Assembly: GCA_016703225.1 (NCBI GenBank)
Contig: JADJCM010000003.1
Span: 186,001 to 250,000 of the forward strand
DNA length: 64,000 bases
Direction: 5' to 3'
Source: Lysobacterales bacterium
GTDB lineage: Bacteria; Pseudomonadota; Gammaproteobacteria; Xanthomonadales; Ahniellaceae
Below the pieces are notes generated by a model, which saw only the letters and a program-made list of their open reading frames with translations, was not told where the DNA came from and made no database searches. Below are positions 18,163-26,696 of this stretch, piece after piece. The position numbers and the translations under genes are program-made. How positions within the stretch are numbered: the first letter of the stretch is position 1; each line of letters starts with the position of its first letter.

Positions 18163-19062
18163 ATGACACTCCGCCACCTGCTTTCGGGCCTGCTGCTGTC
18201 GGCGTTCGCGCTCTCGGCTTCGGCGCAGATCCGCGTGTTCGCCTGCGAGCCGGAGTGGGGCGCGCTGGTCACCGAACTTGCCGGGGATGTCGTCTCCGTC
18301 GATGTCGCGACTTCGGCGCTGCAGGACGTGCACCAGATCGAGGCGCGGCCGAGCCTGATCGCGAAGCTTCGTCGTGCTGACCTGCTGGTCTGCAGCGGCG
18401 GTGGGCTGGAGGCGGGCTGGTTGCCGCAACTGATCCGCCAGGCCGGTAACGCTCGCATCGCCTCGGGTGACGGCATGTTCCTCGCGGTCGCGCAGGTGAG
18501 CACGCTGGAGCGGCCGAGCCAGCTCGATCGCGCCGCCGGCGATCTGCACGCCGAAGGCAATCCGCACATCCAGATGGACCCGCGTCGCGTGCTGCAGGTG
18601 GCCAATGCACTGGCCGCAAGACTGCAGAAGATCGATCCCGCCAACGCCGCGCGCTACGCGCAAAGCCTGGCTGACTTCAGCACGCGCTGGCAGGCGGCGA
18701 TTTCTCGCTGGCAGCAGCGCGCGGCACCGCTGCGCGGACGCAACATCGTCGTCCACCACAAGAGCTGGGTGTACCTGGAAGAGTGGCTGGGCTTGAACGA
18801 GATCGGTGCGCTCGAAGCCAAACCCGGGGTGCCGCCGACCAGCGCGCACCTGGCTGGTCTGGTCGCGTTGACCAAGGATGGCCAGACCTTGGCGATCGTG
18901 CGCGCCGCCTACCAGGACGCGAAGGCCAGCCGCTGGTTGTCGGAGCGCAGCGGCGTGCCCGCGATCCGCTTGCCGCTGACGGTCGGCGGCGACGAACGTG
19001 CCACCGACCTGTTCGCATTGTTCGACGTCACCATCGACCTGCTGCTCGGTGCGGTGCAGTGA
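18163..19062 (+). CDS. Zinc ABC transporter substrate-binding protein (ZnuA-like)
   Basis: 299 aa with a signal peptide (ends SASA). Cluster A-I metal-binding protein: likely ligands His57 (DVHQIEARP), His135 (GNPHIQMDP) and His198/His199 (VVHHKSW). The His/Asp-rich loop found in classical ZnuA between the first two ligands is absent. It would bind Zn (or Mn) in the periplasm and deliver it to the permease, whose GTG start overlaps this gene's TGA (GTGA). Tail Asp/Glu ligand is not certain. Confidence 0.88.
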   Translation: MTLRHLLSGLLLSAFALSASAQIRVFACEPEWGALVTELAGDVVSVDVATSALQDVHQIEARPSLIAKLRRADLLVCSGGGLEAGWLPQLIRQAGNARIASGDGMFLAVAQVSTLERPSQLDRAAGDLHAEGNPHIQMDPRRVLQVANALAARLQKIDPANAARYAQSLADFSTRWQAAISRWQQRAAPLRGRNIVVHHKSWVYLEEWLGLNEIGALEAKPGVPPTSAHLAGLVALTKDGQTLAIVRAAYQDAKASRWLSERSGVPAIRLPLTVGGDERATDLFALFDVTIDLLLGAVQ

Positions 19063-19856
19063 ACCTTGCGCTGGCAGGGCTTGACCCGACCATCCTCGGC
19101 CCGGCGGCGCTGGCCGGGCTGATCGTGCTGTCCACGCACGTGCCACTCGGCCAGCGCGTTTTGGCGCGCGGCATCATCTTCATCGACCTGGCAATCGCGC
19201 AGATCGCAGCGCTCGGCGTGATCCTCGCGCAGTACCTCGGTGTCGAGGAAGACGGCGCGATGGTGCAGGTCGCGGCCGCGGCCGCAGCACTCGCCGGTGC
19301 CGCGCTGCTGAGTTGGACCGACCGCCGCTGGCCGAACTACCAGGAACCGCTGATCGGCACGCTGTTCGTGCTCGCGGCCACCGGCGGCTTGTTGCTGCTG
19401 GCGAACCACCCGCAGGGCGGCGAGCATCTCAAGGACTTGCTCGTCGGCCAGATCCTGTGGGTCGGCTTCGCACAGCTGTTGCCGGTCGGGCTGCTCTCGA
19501 TCGTCATGCTCGCCGTGCTCTGGTGGCGACGCGAGCGCATGGACGGCTGGCTGTTCTATGCCTTGTTCGCACTCGCGGTCACGGCTTCGGTGCAACTGGT
19601 CGGCGTGTACCTGGTGTTCGCCAGCCTGATCGTGCCGGCACTGGCCACCGCCGGCATGAGCGGCGCTGCGCGCCTGTTCGCCGGATATCTGATCGGCGCG
19701 CTCGGCTATGCCGCGGGCCTGGTCTGCTCGGCCTTGTTCGACCTGCCGAGCGGGGCGCTGATCGTGTGGACCCTGTGCGTGGTCGCGCTGTTGGCGCAGC
19801 TGTTGCCGCACATCCGCCGCTCGCAGCCACCGCAACACCAGGAGCCTTCGTTCTGA
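19059..19856 (+). CDS. Metal ABC transporter permease (ZnuB-like)
   Basis: 265 aa from GTG 19059, overlapping the ZnuA-like stop by four bases. About seven to nine hydrophobic spans; family segments include ARGIIFIDLAIAQIAALGVI and SVQLVGVYLVFASLIVPALA, typical of ABC-3 permeases. It would form the inner-membrane channel. Notably no ATP-binding subunit (ZnuC) is encoded in this operon or elsewhere in the window: the next gene faces the other way and is not an ABC ATPase. Confidence 0.88.
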   Translation: MNLALAGLDPTILGPAALAGLIVLSTHVPLGQRVLARGIIFIDLAIAQIAALGVILAQYLGVEEDGAMVQVAAAAAALAGAALLSWTDRRWPNYQEPLIGTLFVLAATGGLLLLANHPQGGEHLKDLLVGQILWVGFAQLLPVGLLSIVMLAVLWWRRERMDGWLFYALFALAVTASVQLVGVYLVFASLIVPALATAGMSGAARLFAGYLIGALGYAAGLVCSALFDLPSGALIVWTLCVVALLAQLLPHIRRSQPPQHQEPSF

Positions 19857-19866
19857 ACCAGTCGGC

Positions 19867-20718
19867 TCAGCCGATTTCGATGTGGTCCATGCCCTGGTAG
19901 CGGTTCACTGCCATCACCGCTTCGTGCACCAGCGGCGTCATTGCCAGCGAGAACAGACGTGCGCGATCGACGTGTTCCATCCAGCCGAAGATGCAGTGGC
20001 GCAAGTGTTCCTCGGTGCGCGCGTTGGCGAGCGCATCGCCAAGCAGCTTGCGCAGCTCGCTGGCGGTCGGCACTGCGCCCAGTGCATCGAACAGCGCCGC
20101 GAAGGCCGCGAACAGTTCGCGCGCATCGAGGCCGAGCCCGAACTCTTCCGGGCGGTAATCGAAGCGACCGCCCGAGGCATCGGCCCAGATGCGGTAGCTG
20201 ACATGCGCGAGCGGGTGGTAGAGCGCGTCTTCGCTGATCAGCACCAGCAGCAACTGCCGGGCATTGGCCTTGACGCTGCCCGCACTGGTACTCCACAGGT
20301 GCGTCTGGATGAACTGGAACAACCGTGTCTGGTCGTGGAAATCGGCGAGCTGCAACTGGTCGATGATCAATGCCGTGCGCTCGCCTTCGCTGAACGCGCA
20401 GGCTTCGGTCAGCGCACGCTCGAATGCGGTCGGCGGCAGTTCCTGCGGGCCATCGCCAGTGGTTCCGTCCTCGTGGGTGGTGATGAGGATCGGCGGCGCT
20501 GGGGGTTCCGGTTGCGCGAAGTCGTGGTAGAGGATGCGCGGGAACTCCAGCGCCTGCGCCAGTGCGTTGGCGAGCGCGGTCTTGCGCCGACCGGATTCGC
20601 CGGCAATGTGCAGCGTGCGCAGGTGCGCGATCTCGGCGCGCAGCAGGCAGTCGATCTGGAACGTGTAGTCGTCGTTCGACTCAAAGCCGAACTCGGCGAG
20701 ACGGCGGCGCAGGCTCAT
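19867..20718 (-). CDS. AAA-like P-loop ATPase of unknown role
   Basis: 283 aa. A P-loop-like GESGRRKTALANAL (about residues 40-53) lacks the usual glycine before the lysine (GxxGRRKT rather than GxxxxGKT). A Walker B-like RTALIIDQLQLAD follows around residue 117. The rest looks like a helical DnaA/AAA-type lid, and the segment FQFIQTHLWSTSAG is well formed. It ends 10 bp from the convergent ZnuB-like gene. Nucleotide binding is plausible but not certain; no partner suggests a function. Confidence 0.65.
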   Translation of the reverse strand: MSLRRRLAEFGFESNDDYTFQIDCLLRAEIAHLRTLHIAGESGRRKTALANALAQALEFPRILYHDFAQPEPPAPPILITTHEDGTTGDGPQELPPTAFERALTEACAFSEGERTALIIDQLQLADFHDQTRLFQFIQTHLWSTSAGSVKANARQLLLVLISEDALYHPLAHVSYRIWADASGGRFDYRPEEFGLGLDARELFAAFAALFDALGAVPTASELRKLLGDALANARTEEHLRHCIFGWMEHVDRARLFSLAMTPLVHEAVMAVNRYQGMDHIEIG

Positions 20719-20742
20719 GGGGCGACTCGATTTGCCGTTGTT

Positions 20743-20844
20743 CCCCTCTCCCTCGATGGGAGAGGGGTAGGGGAGAGGGTGAAATCGGAGCGGCGTCGCA
20801 TCGAACCCCCTCTTCCCGACCTCTCTCCCACAGGGGGAGAGAGG
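20743..20844. repeat. Intergenic paired palindromes (REP-like GGGAGAGG element)
   Basis: Two perfect 10-bp hairpins: CCCCTCTCCC/GGGAGAGGGG (20743-20767) and CCTCTCTCCC/GGGAGAGAGG (20820-20844), separated by 52 bp. Short CCTCTCCC/GGGAGAGG palindromes of this kind recur between genes in many proteobacteria. Fills the gap between two minus-strand genes. Confidence 0.65.
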
Positions 20845-20859
20845 AGACCAGCAAGAACA

Positions 20860-22371
20860 TCAAGCTGCCACGGCCTTTGGCGCCTCGACCGCGATGCGCG
20901 GGCCGTTGAGCAGCGCGTCGCGGACGCCGGCGATGATCAGGTCCACTTCGTCGCCGGTGATGGTGAAGGGCGGAGTGAAGCGCAGCGAGTTGGTGCCGCC
21001 GTGGATCACGCCGTAGCCGTGTTCACGCAGGTATTCCTCGGTGCTGCCGGTGCCGTAGCACTTGAAGTTCGGCGACAGTTCGGCCGAGAACAGCAGGCCG
21101 GTACCCTGGACGTTGGTGATCAGGCCCGGCAGTTCCTTCGCGAGCTGATCGAGCTTGGCGACGAACTCGCGGCCACGTGCCTGGATGTTGGCGCGCAGCT
21201 CCGGCGTCAGCGCGCCGAGCACCGCGCAGGCCACGTCCATCGCGCGCGGGTTGGTGGTCATGGTGTTGCCGTAGATGCCCTTGCGATACAGCTTCTCGGC
21301 GCGCTCGGTCACGGCCAGCACCGACAGCGGATACTGGCCGGCGTTGAGCGCCTTGGAATAGGTTTCCATGTCCGGTGCGTCGAGTCCGGCGAATTCGGGC
21401 GAGTCGACCACCGACAGGTTGCCGGTGGTGCGCAGGCCGGCCTGGATCGAATCCATCAGCAGCAAGGTGTGGTGCTTGCGCGTCAGCTCGCGTGCGGCAG
21501 CGTAGAACGCGCGCGGCACGGCGCGCCCCGGGTTGCCTTCGCCCATCACCGGTTCCAGGAACATCGCCTCGATGTGCACCTGGTCGCGTGCCGCCTCGTC
21601 GAACACGCGCTGCAGCGCTTCGACGTCGTAGGGCTCGACGGTGATCGTGTTCGCTTCCTGCTGGCGGTAGCTGCCGAGGTGGGTGGCATAGGCCTTGCGC
21701 GTCGAGTCCGAGTACAGCATCGGCAGTTCGGTGCGGCCATGGAAGGCGCCCTTGACCGCGATGCGCTTGACCTTCCAGCCGGCGTGCGGTGCGCCCGGGT
21801 CGGTCATCAGGCGGGTGTTCACGTCGGCGATGCGACCGGCCAGCGAGACCGACTCCGATCCCGAGTTCAGGCACAGGAACTTCGTGTACGGACAGCCGCC
21901 GCGACTGTGGCCGATCTCACGGCGCAGCGCGCGTGCGAGACGCAGCTGCGACAGGCTCGGCGTCATTACGTTGGCCATCACATGCGGCTGGCTCATGGCA
22001 TTGAGCACGACTTCGGGCGCGTGGCCGAATCCGAGCATGCCGTAGCCACCGGAGTCGTGCACGACCGCGCCCTTGAGCGTGACCAGCCACGGGCCGCGTG
22101 CGGCGATGGCGAGATAGGGGTTGACGTTGTCGTCGGCGTAGAAGTTCACGAAGCCTTCCTGCACCGCGAGCATCTGCGCGTTCTCGTCCATCGCGATGAT
22201 GTCCGGGAATTCGGCGCGAAGCTGCTCGAAGCGGGCGCAGGCATCATCGATTGCAGCGACCAGTTCCGGATAGCGCGCAGCGAAGCGTTCGATGGTGGCG
22301 TCGGGCAGGCCGATGGTGCGCGCCTTGGCGCCGGCCGTGCGCAGGACATTGAGTTTCTCGACGAGCTTCAT
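20860..22371 (-). CDS. Class III aminotransferase, probable L-lysine 6-aminotransferase
   Basis: 503 aa; ATG preceded by GGAGG five bases away. PLP-dependent fold type I: GSESVSLAGRIAD (cofactor phosphate region), EPVMGEGNPGRAVP, LLLMDSIQAGLRTTG (PLP Asp) and YSKALNAGQYPLS with the Schiff-base Lys near residue 339. The adjacent ALDH7 dehydrogenase suggests a two-step oxidation of the lysine side chain to 2-aminoadipate via piperideine-6-carboxylate. Specificity is inferred from context; ornithine or GABA transaminase activity cannot be excluded. Confidence 0.85.
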   Translation of the reverse strand: MKLVEKLNVLRTAGAKARTIGLPDATIERFAARYPELVAAIDDACARFEQLRAEFPDIIAMDENAQMLAVQEGFVNFYADDNVNPYLAIAARGPWLVTLKGAVVHDSGGYGMLGFGHAPEVVLNAMSQPHVMANVMTPSLSQLRLARALRREIGHSRGGCPYTKFLCLNSGSESVSLAGRIADVNTRLMTDPGAPHAGWKVKRIAVKGAFHGRTELPMLYSDSTRKAYATHLGSYRQQEANTITVEPYDVEALQRVFDEAARDQVHIEAMFLEPVMGEGNPGRAVPRAFYAAARELTRKHHTLLLMDSIQAGLRTTGNLSVVDSPEFAGLDAPDMETYSKALNAGQYPLSVLAVTERAEKLYRKGIYGNTMTTNPRAMDVACAVLGALTPELRANIQARGREFVAKLDQLAKELPGLITNVQGTGLLFSAELSPNFKCYGTGSTEEYLREHGYGVIHGGTNSLRFTPPFTITGDEVDLIIAGVRDALLNGPRIAVEAPKAVAA

Positions 22372-22536
22372 GGGTGCCTCCAGCCAGACGGGTCTTGGCT
22401 TTGCAAATCAATGGGTTGAACAACGAGGCGCGCAGGATACCAGCGCCCATTTGAGGCCGTAACCCCCGCCGTTCGAACGCCCGGGATCGGACAGCTTGTC
22501 GCGCACCGCTGGCATCGGCGCGCGACGGGTTGCGCA

Positions 22537-24075
22537 TCAGAAATCGAACTTGATGCCCTGCGCCAGCGGCAGCGAGCTCGAGTAGTTGATGGTGTTGGTC
22601 TGGCGGCGCATGTAGGCCTTCCACGAGTCGGAGCCAGACTCGCGACCACCGCCGGTCTCCTTCTCGCCGCCGAACGCGCCACCGATCTCGGCCCCCGAGG
22701 TGCCGATGTTGACGTTGGCAATGCCGCAATCGGAACCGGCCGCCGACAGGAACTGTTCCGCGACCTTGAGGTTGCTGGTGAATACCGACGACGACAGGCC
22801 CTGCGGCACGCCGTTCTGCATGTCGATGGCTTCATCGATGGTCGCAAACGGCATCACGTACAGGATCGGCGCACAGGTTTCGGTCTGCACGCATTCGTCG
22901 GAGTTCTTGACGCCGCTGATGATGGTCGGCAGCACGAAGTTGCCCGGGCGATCGGTCAACGCGGCACCGCCGGTCTCGACCTTGCCACCGTGCTGCTTCG
23001 CGAGTTCGATCGCGGCCAGGTAGCGCTTCACCGCGGACTGGTCGTTGAGCGGACCCATCAGCGTCGTCGTCAGGGTCGGATCGCCGATCTTGCCTTCGAC
23101 CTGCTTGTACGCCTTGACCAGGGTCGTGAGCACGTCGTTGTAGATCGACTCGTGCACGAACAGGCGGCGCGTGGTCGTGCAGCGCTGGCCGGCGGTGCCG
23201 ACGGCGCCGAACACGATGCCCGGGACCGCGAGCTTCAGGTCAGCGGTTTCGTCGAGGATGATCGCGTTGTTGCCGCCGAGTTCGAGCAGGCTGCGTCCCA
23301 TGCGCTGCGCAACGCGCTCGCCGACCAGACGGCCGACCTGGGTCGAGCCGGTGAAGCTGATCAGCGGGATGCGATGGTCGTCGACGAACTTCTGCGCGAT
23401 CTGGGTACCGGCGTCGTTGAACAGGTAGAACAGGTCCGGGAAACCGCCTTCCTTGAGCGCGTCATTGCAGATCTTCATCGCCGCGACGGCGGACAGCGGC
23501 ACCTTCGGGCTCGGCTTCCAGATCGAGATGTCGCCGCAGATCGCGGCCATGAACGAGTTCCACGCCCACACCGCGACCGGGAAATTGAACGCACTGATGA
23601 TGCCGACCAGGCCAAGCGGCTGCCATTGCTCGTACATGCGGTGGCCCGGACGCTCCGAGTGCATGGTGTAGCCGTACAGCATGCGCGACTGACCGACGGC
23701 GAAGTCGGCGATGTCGATCATTTCCTGCACTTCGCCGTCGCCTTCCGGCTTGATCTTGCCCATCTCGAGCGCGACCAGCGAACCGAGCGCGTCCTTGTGC
23801 TTGCGCAGGGCGTCACCGCACAGGCGGATGGCTTCGCCGCGCTTCGGCGCCGGCGTCGTGCGCCAGACCTTGAACGAGTTCTGAGCGCGGGCGACGATGG
23901 TCTCGTAATCGCTGATCGAACTCGCGTGCACCCGCGAAATCACTTCGCCGCTGCTCGGGTTGATCGGCTCGAGCACGCCCGCGTCCTGGGTCTTCGCCCA
24001 TTCGCCGTTGCCGAGATAGGTGCCGGAATTGTCGGCGCTGAGGCCAAGCGACTTGAGAATGCCGTGTGCGGACAT
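22537..24075 (-). CDS. ALDH7-family aldehyde dehydrogenase (aminoadipate semialdehyde / P6C dehydrogenase)
   Basis: 512 aa from ATG 24075 (TGGAG upstream); a longer frame would run into tRNA-Arg. NAD-dependent ALDH fold with ISAFNFPVAVWAWN, FTGSTQVGRLVGE, general-base Glu in LLELGGNNA (about 267) and catalytic Cys about 299 in GTAGQRCTTTRR. The closest family by these segments is antiquitin/ALDH7A1 (AmaB), which oxidises 2-aminoadipate semialdehyde from lysine breakdown. 165 bp upstream of the aminotransferase on the same strand, so likely co-regulated. Confidence 0.9.
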   Translation of the reverse strand: MSAHGILKSLGLSADNSGTYLGNGEWAKTQDAGVLEPINPSSGEVISRVHASSISDYETIVARAQNSFKVWRTTPAPKRGEAIRLCGDALRKHKDALGSLVALEMGKIKPEGDGEVQEMIDIADFAVGQSRMLYGYTMHSERPGHRMYEQWQPLGLVGIISAFNFPVAVWAWNSFMAAICGDISIWKPSPKVPLSAVAAMKICNDALKEGGFPDLFYLFNDAGTQIAQKFVDDHRIPLISFTGSTQVGRLVGERVAQRMGRSLLELGGNNAIILDETADLKLAVPGIVFGAVGTAGQRCTTTRRLFVHESIYNDVLTTLVKAYKQVEGKIGDPTLTTTLMGPLNDQSAVKRYLAAIELAKQHGGKVETGGAALTDRPGNFVLPTIISGVKNSDECVQTETCAPILYVMPFATIDEAIDMQNGVPQGLSSSVFTSNLKVAEQFLSAAGSDCGIANVNIGTSGAEIGGAFGGEKETGGGRESGSDSWKAYMRRQTNTINYSSSLPLAQGIKFDF

Positions 24076-24099
24076 GGGGAACTCCAGAGGAAGAAACGA

Positions 24100-24176
24100 T
24101 GGCGGCCCCGACACGATTCGAACGTGCGACCTCGCCCTTAGGAGGGGCGCGCTCTATCCAACTGAGCTACGGGGCC
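24100..24176 (-). tRNA. tRNA-Arg (anticodon CCT)
   Basis: 77 nt with encoded CCA. Acceptor GGCCCCG pairs perfectly with CGGGGCC, discriminator G. Anticodon stem CGCCC/GGGCG, loop CTCCTAA, anticodon CCT. A good -10 hexamer TAGAAT lies at 24197-24192 on the minus strand, 16 bp upstream; no clear -35. Confidence 0.96.
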
Positions 24177-24548
24177 AAGAAGTGGGGCGCGATTCTAGTG
24201 GATCGGCGGCCGCGCGCGGGTGTGTGCCCCGGGGCCGGACGCGGGCATCGGTACGCCAGGTCGCCGACTTGGCTCTTGGCCGATCCTTCGCCCGCGAGCC
24301 GCGGCGCCAACGTCTGGCGGGAGCAGGATGTCACCGGAGATCGCACGCATCGAAGGTGACATCGCCTCGCGCTGGGGAATCCGTGTCCAGACCACGCAGC
24401 GTTGGCGTTTTGCGCGGAACGAGCAGCCCATGACGAAGTGCCGACTCGGACGGCCATGTCCGGTCTGGTCGTGATTTGGCGTTCCCTTCACTGACCCCGC
24501 CGGATCGCGAGTCATGGTGGCTGCAGGCGGGGGTGAAGGGAGCTCACC
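24177..24548. other. Intergenic region without a supported gene
   Basis: 372 bp between divergently transcribed tRNA-Arg and a small secreted-protein gene. It contains a 9-bp inverted repeat, GATGTCACC (24327-24335) and GGTGACATC (24355-24363), 19 bp apart, which could be an operator or hairpin. Open frames here show no recognisable protein. Confidence 0.5.
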
Positions 24549-24869
24549 GTGCGAAACCGCCGAAACGAACCTGAGACAGCCTCCTGTCGCAGTCCTGTTC
24601 GCGTCTGCAGGCGGGTCGCCCCAGTCCTGCTGCTGGTCGTGGCCCTGAGCGGCCTGGCGGCTTCGGGCCCGCTGAAGCTGGTCAGTGGCACGGTCGACGG
24701 CGGCGGTGGGCATAGCCAAGGGGCACGATTCGCGCTGGAAGGAACGATCGGCCAGCCGGACGCCGGCCGCGCCGAAGGTTTGCGCTTCGTGATCGATAGC
24801 GGGTTCTGGTCGGCGGACCCCGCGCTGCCCGCTTCCAACTCCATTTTCCGCGACAGTTTCGAGGACTGA
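24549..24869 (+). CDS. Small secreted protein with GFE-type C-terminal tail
   Basis: 106 aa from GTG 24549 (GGGAG upstream). A hydrophobic segment at about residues 24-39 is a signal peptide or anchor. The body holds a GGGGHSQGARFALEGTIGQ-DAG...SGFW pattern that I recognise as a recurring Gly-rich module of secreted proteins in Lysobacterales and some delta/planctomycete lineages; its function is unknown. The last residues are SIFRDSFED, like the tails of the proteins at 60584 and 11997. Four bases separate it from the next gene, so the two are co-transcribed. Confidence 0.7.
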   Translation: MRNRRNEPETASCRSPVRVCRRVAPVLLLVVALSGLAASGPLKLVSGTVDGGGGHSQGARFALEGTIGQPDAGRAEGLRFVIDSGFWSADPALPASNSIFRDSFED

Positions 24870-24873
24870 TCCC

Positions 24874-25698
24874 ATGCGCCTGTTCACCCGTTCCACCTTC
24901 ACCGCGCTGTGCCTCTTGCTTGTCGCGGCCCTTGCCGCGCCGACGGCCAGCGCGCTCGGCACCGAGTTCACCTACCAGGGGCGGCTGCAGGACGACATCG
25001 CGCCAGCCCAGGGTCTGTACGACTTCGAGTTCCGGCTGCATGACAACCTGATCGGCGGTAACCAGGTCGGTCCGCTGGTCACGCTCGCGGACATTCCGGT
25101 CGAGCACGGCGTGTTTACCGTGCAACTCGATTTCGGCCCAGGCATGTTCGCCGGCGAGGCACGCTGGCTGTCGATCGCGGTGCGCGAAGGCGCCGGCAGC
25201 GGCAGTTACGAGGCGCTGACACCGCGGCAACCGCTGTCCGCCACCCCGTACGCGCAGCACGCCATGGCTCCGTCCGGCGTGGTCAGGGTGCTCGACTTCG
25301 ACGCAAAGTGGTCACCCGCCAACACCCTCGGAAACAACGGCAACGCGATCCTCACTCCTTCGGTCTGCCGCACGGTGAACAACCCGCCGTACACCGCCGG
25401 CGCCGGCGAAGTGGCGATCGTGCACCTCGATGCGACGGCGGCTTCGAGCAGTCCGGTCGCCGATGCGCTCTACCTCAACGTGATGATGTCGGTGAACGGC
25501 GGCGCTTTCGCGATCCAGACGCTGGAAGACAGCGCCGAGTCGATGGCGGACGGCACCGCCCATGTGAGTACGTCCAAGCGGATCAACCTGGTCGCGGGCT
25601 GGACCTACCTGTTCGCGGCCGGGGTCTCGACCAACACCCCGCTATCCATCAGCACGGGGTACTGTCACGGAACGGTGCTCATCGTCAAACAGCCGTGA
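24874..25698 (+). CDS. Secreted protein with 'TYQGRL' beta domain, unknown function
   Basis: 274 aa; signal peptide ends TASA. Residues about 30-130 follow a recognisable pattern of secreted proteins: FTYQGRLQD...GLYDFEFRLHD...HGVFTVQLDFG...RWLSIAVREG...LTPRQPLSATPYAQ. This module often precedes tail-fibre-like or trimeric regions in other proteins. The C-terminal half is a beta-rich domain with a Cys at each end region. It lies in a two-gene unit with the preceding small secreted protein. No enzyme motif is seen. Confidence 0.75.
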   Translation: MRLFTRSTFTALCLLLVAALAAPTASALGTEFTYQGRLQDDIAPAQGLYDFEFRLHDNLIGGNQVGPLVTLADIPVEHGVFTVQLDFGPGMFAGEARWLSIAVREGAGSGSYEALTPRQPLSATPYAQHAMAPSGVVRVLDFDAKWSPANTLGNNGNAILTPSVCRTVNNPPYTAGAGEVAIVHLDATAASSSPVADALYLNVMMSVNGGAFAIQTLEDSAESMADGTAHVSTSKRINLVAGWTYLFAAGVSTNTPLSISTGYCHGTVLIVKQP

Positions 25699-25837
25699 GC
25701 GCGACGTTTCACCGCAGCGGGCGGACGGGAGTACCTTGCGCGGCGCACGCGCCATGGATCTCTCGCCCGGTTGCAACCCGCTTTCAGGGGCGAGCAGCGA
25801 CTTGCCTGCACCGCCAAGTGACGAGGGCCAATTGTCA

Positions 25838-26419
25838 ATGAACGCATTCTTTTCCGCGCGCCGCCGCCGTGGCGATTTCACCACCCAATTCGGCGCCTTC
25901 CTGTTCCTGGTCGTGTTTCCCGCGACCTTCACCGCGGTAGCACCGCGCACCACGGTCGCCTTGCAGCGCGATGCCTCCGGCGTCCGCGTCACCACCTGCG
26001 CCCACACCCTGTTCTTCATTCCCTACTGGTGCCAACACGAGCGTGACGTGCGGCGCGTGGAGCTCGAGTTCAGCAGCGGCGAGCGGGTGGGTTTCAACGC
26101 CCACCTCAGCGAATACGCCAACCGCGTGAACCGGCGCGGCAAGACCGAAGATAACGCCACGATCCATTTCCTCGGTGCCGGCGAAGGCGCCAGCGCCATG
26201 GTTGAAGTCGATCTCATGGACGAGGTGCTGGCGCAGGCCCAGGGGTTCATCGACGACCCCCAAAGCCGCGCGCTCGATCTGTCCTTCTACGCGCACCGTG
26301 TAATGGGGCTCTACGTCGGCGGCCTGCTCAGCCTGCTGGTGCTGCTGTGGCTGCCGCTGGCCGGCCTCGCCATCGTGCGCCGCGTGCTCGGCCGGCCGTA
26401 CTGGCCGTTCGATGCTTGA
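25838..26419 (+). CDS. Membrane protein of unknown function with periplasmic loop
   Basis: 193 aa. Two hydrophobic segments (about residues 18-35 and 155-180) bracket a polar domain with two Cys (TTCAHTLFFIPYWCQHER), so the middle part is probably periplasmic. The Shine-Dalgarno (GAGGG) is distant from ATG 25838, leaving the start less certain. 139 bp after the secreted-protein gene on the same strand. No family recognised. Confidence 0.65.
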   Translation: MNAFFSARRRRGDFTTQFGAFLFLVVFPATFTAVAPRTTVALQRDASGVRVTTCAHTLFFIPYWCQHERDVRRVELEFSSGERVGFNAHLSEYANRVNRRGKTEDNATIHFLGAGEGASAMVEVDLMDEVLAQAQGFIDDPQSRALDLSFYAHRVMGLYVGGLLSLLVLLWLPLAGLAIVRRVLGRPYWPFDA

Positions 26420-26696
26420 AGCGGCGTGCAGGGTCGACCGGATGTGTCGGAGAGAACGCTGCGGAATTCGCTGCCGAGGAAGGCTCTGAAGATGCTTCCG
26501 CGTGGAAGGCTCGACATCGGATGGCGCGCTCAATCTGCCGCGCAGTTCGGAGGTGATCGTCTCGGCGATCACCATCCGCGACACGACCCGGGTCCTGGAG
26601 GCGCACGGCCTGCTTCCGATCCCGGTCGATCTCGACATGGTGCCACTCGCTGTCGATCCCGCCGAGCCGCTGCCGGAAGCGGCGCGGTGCAACGCC

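Noticed and set aside
19867..20718. ATPase gene as the missing ZnuC
   Set aside because: No ABC signature (LSGGQ) and its P-loop is degenerate; it is on the opposite strand.
24195..24971. 258-aa minus-strand frame spanning the gap before the small secreted protein
   Set aside because: Covers the whole plus-strand gene at 24549-24869, whose signal peptide and tail are convincing; no family match on the minus strand.
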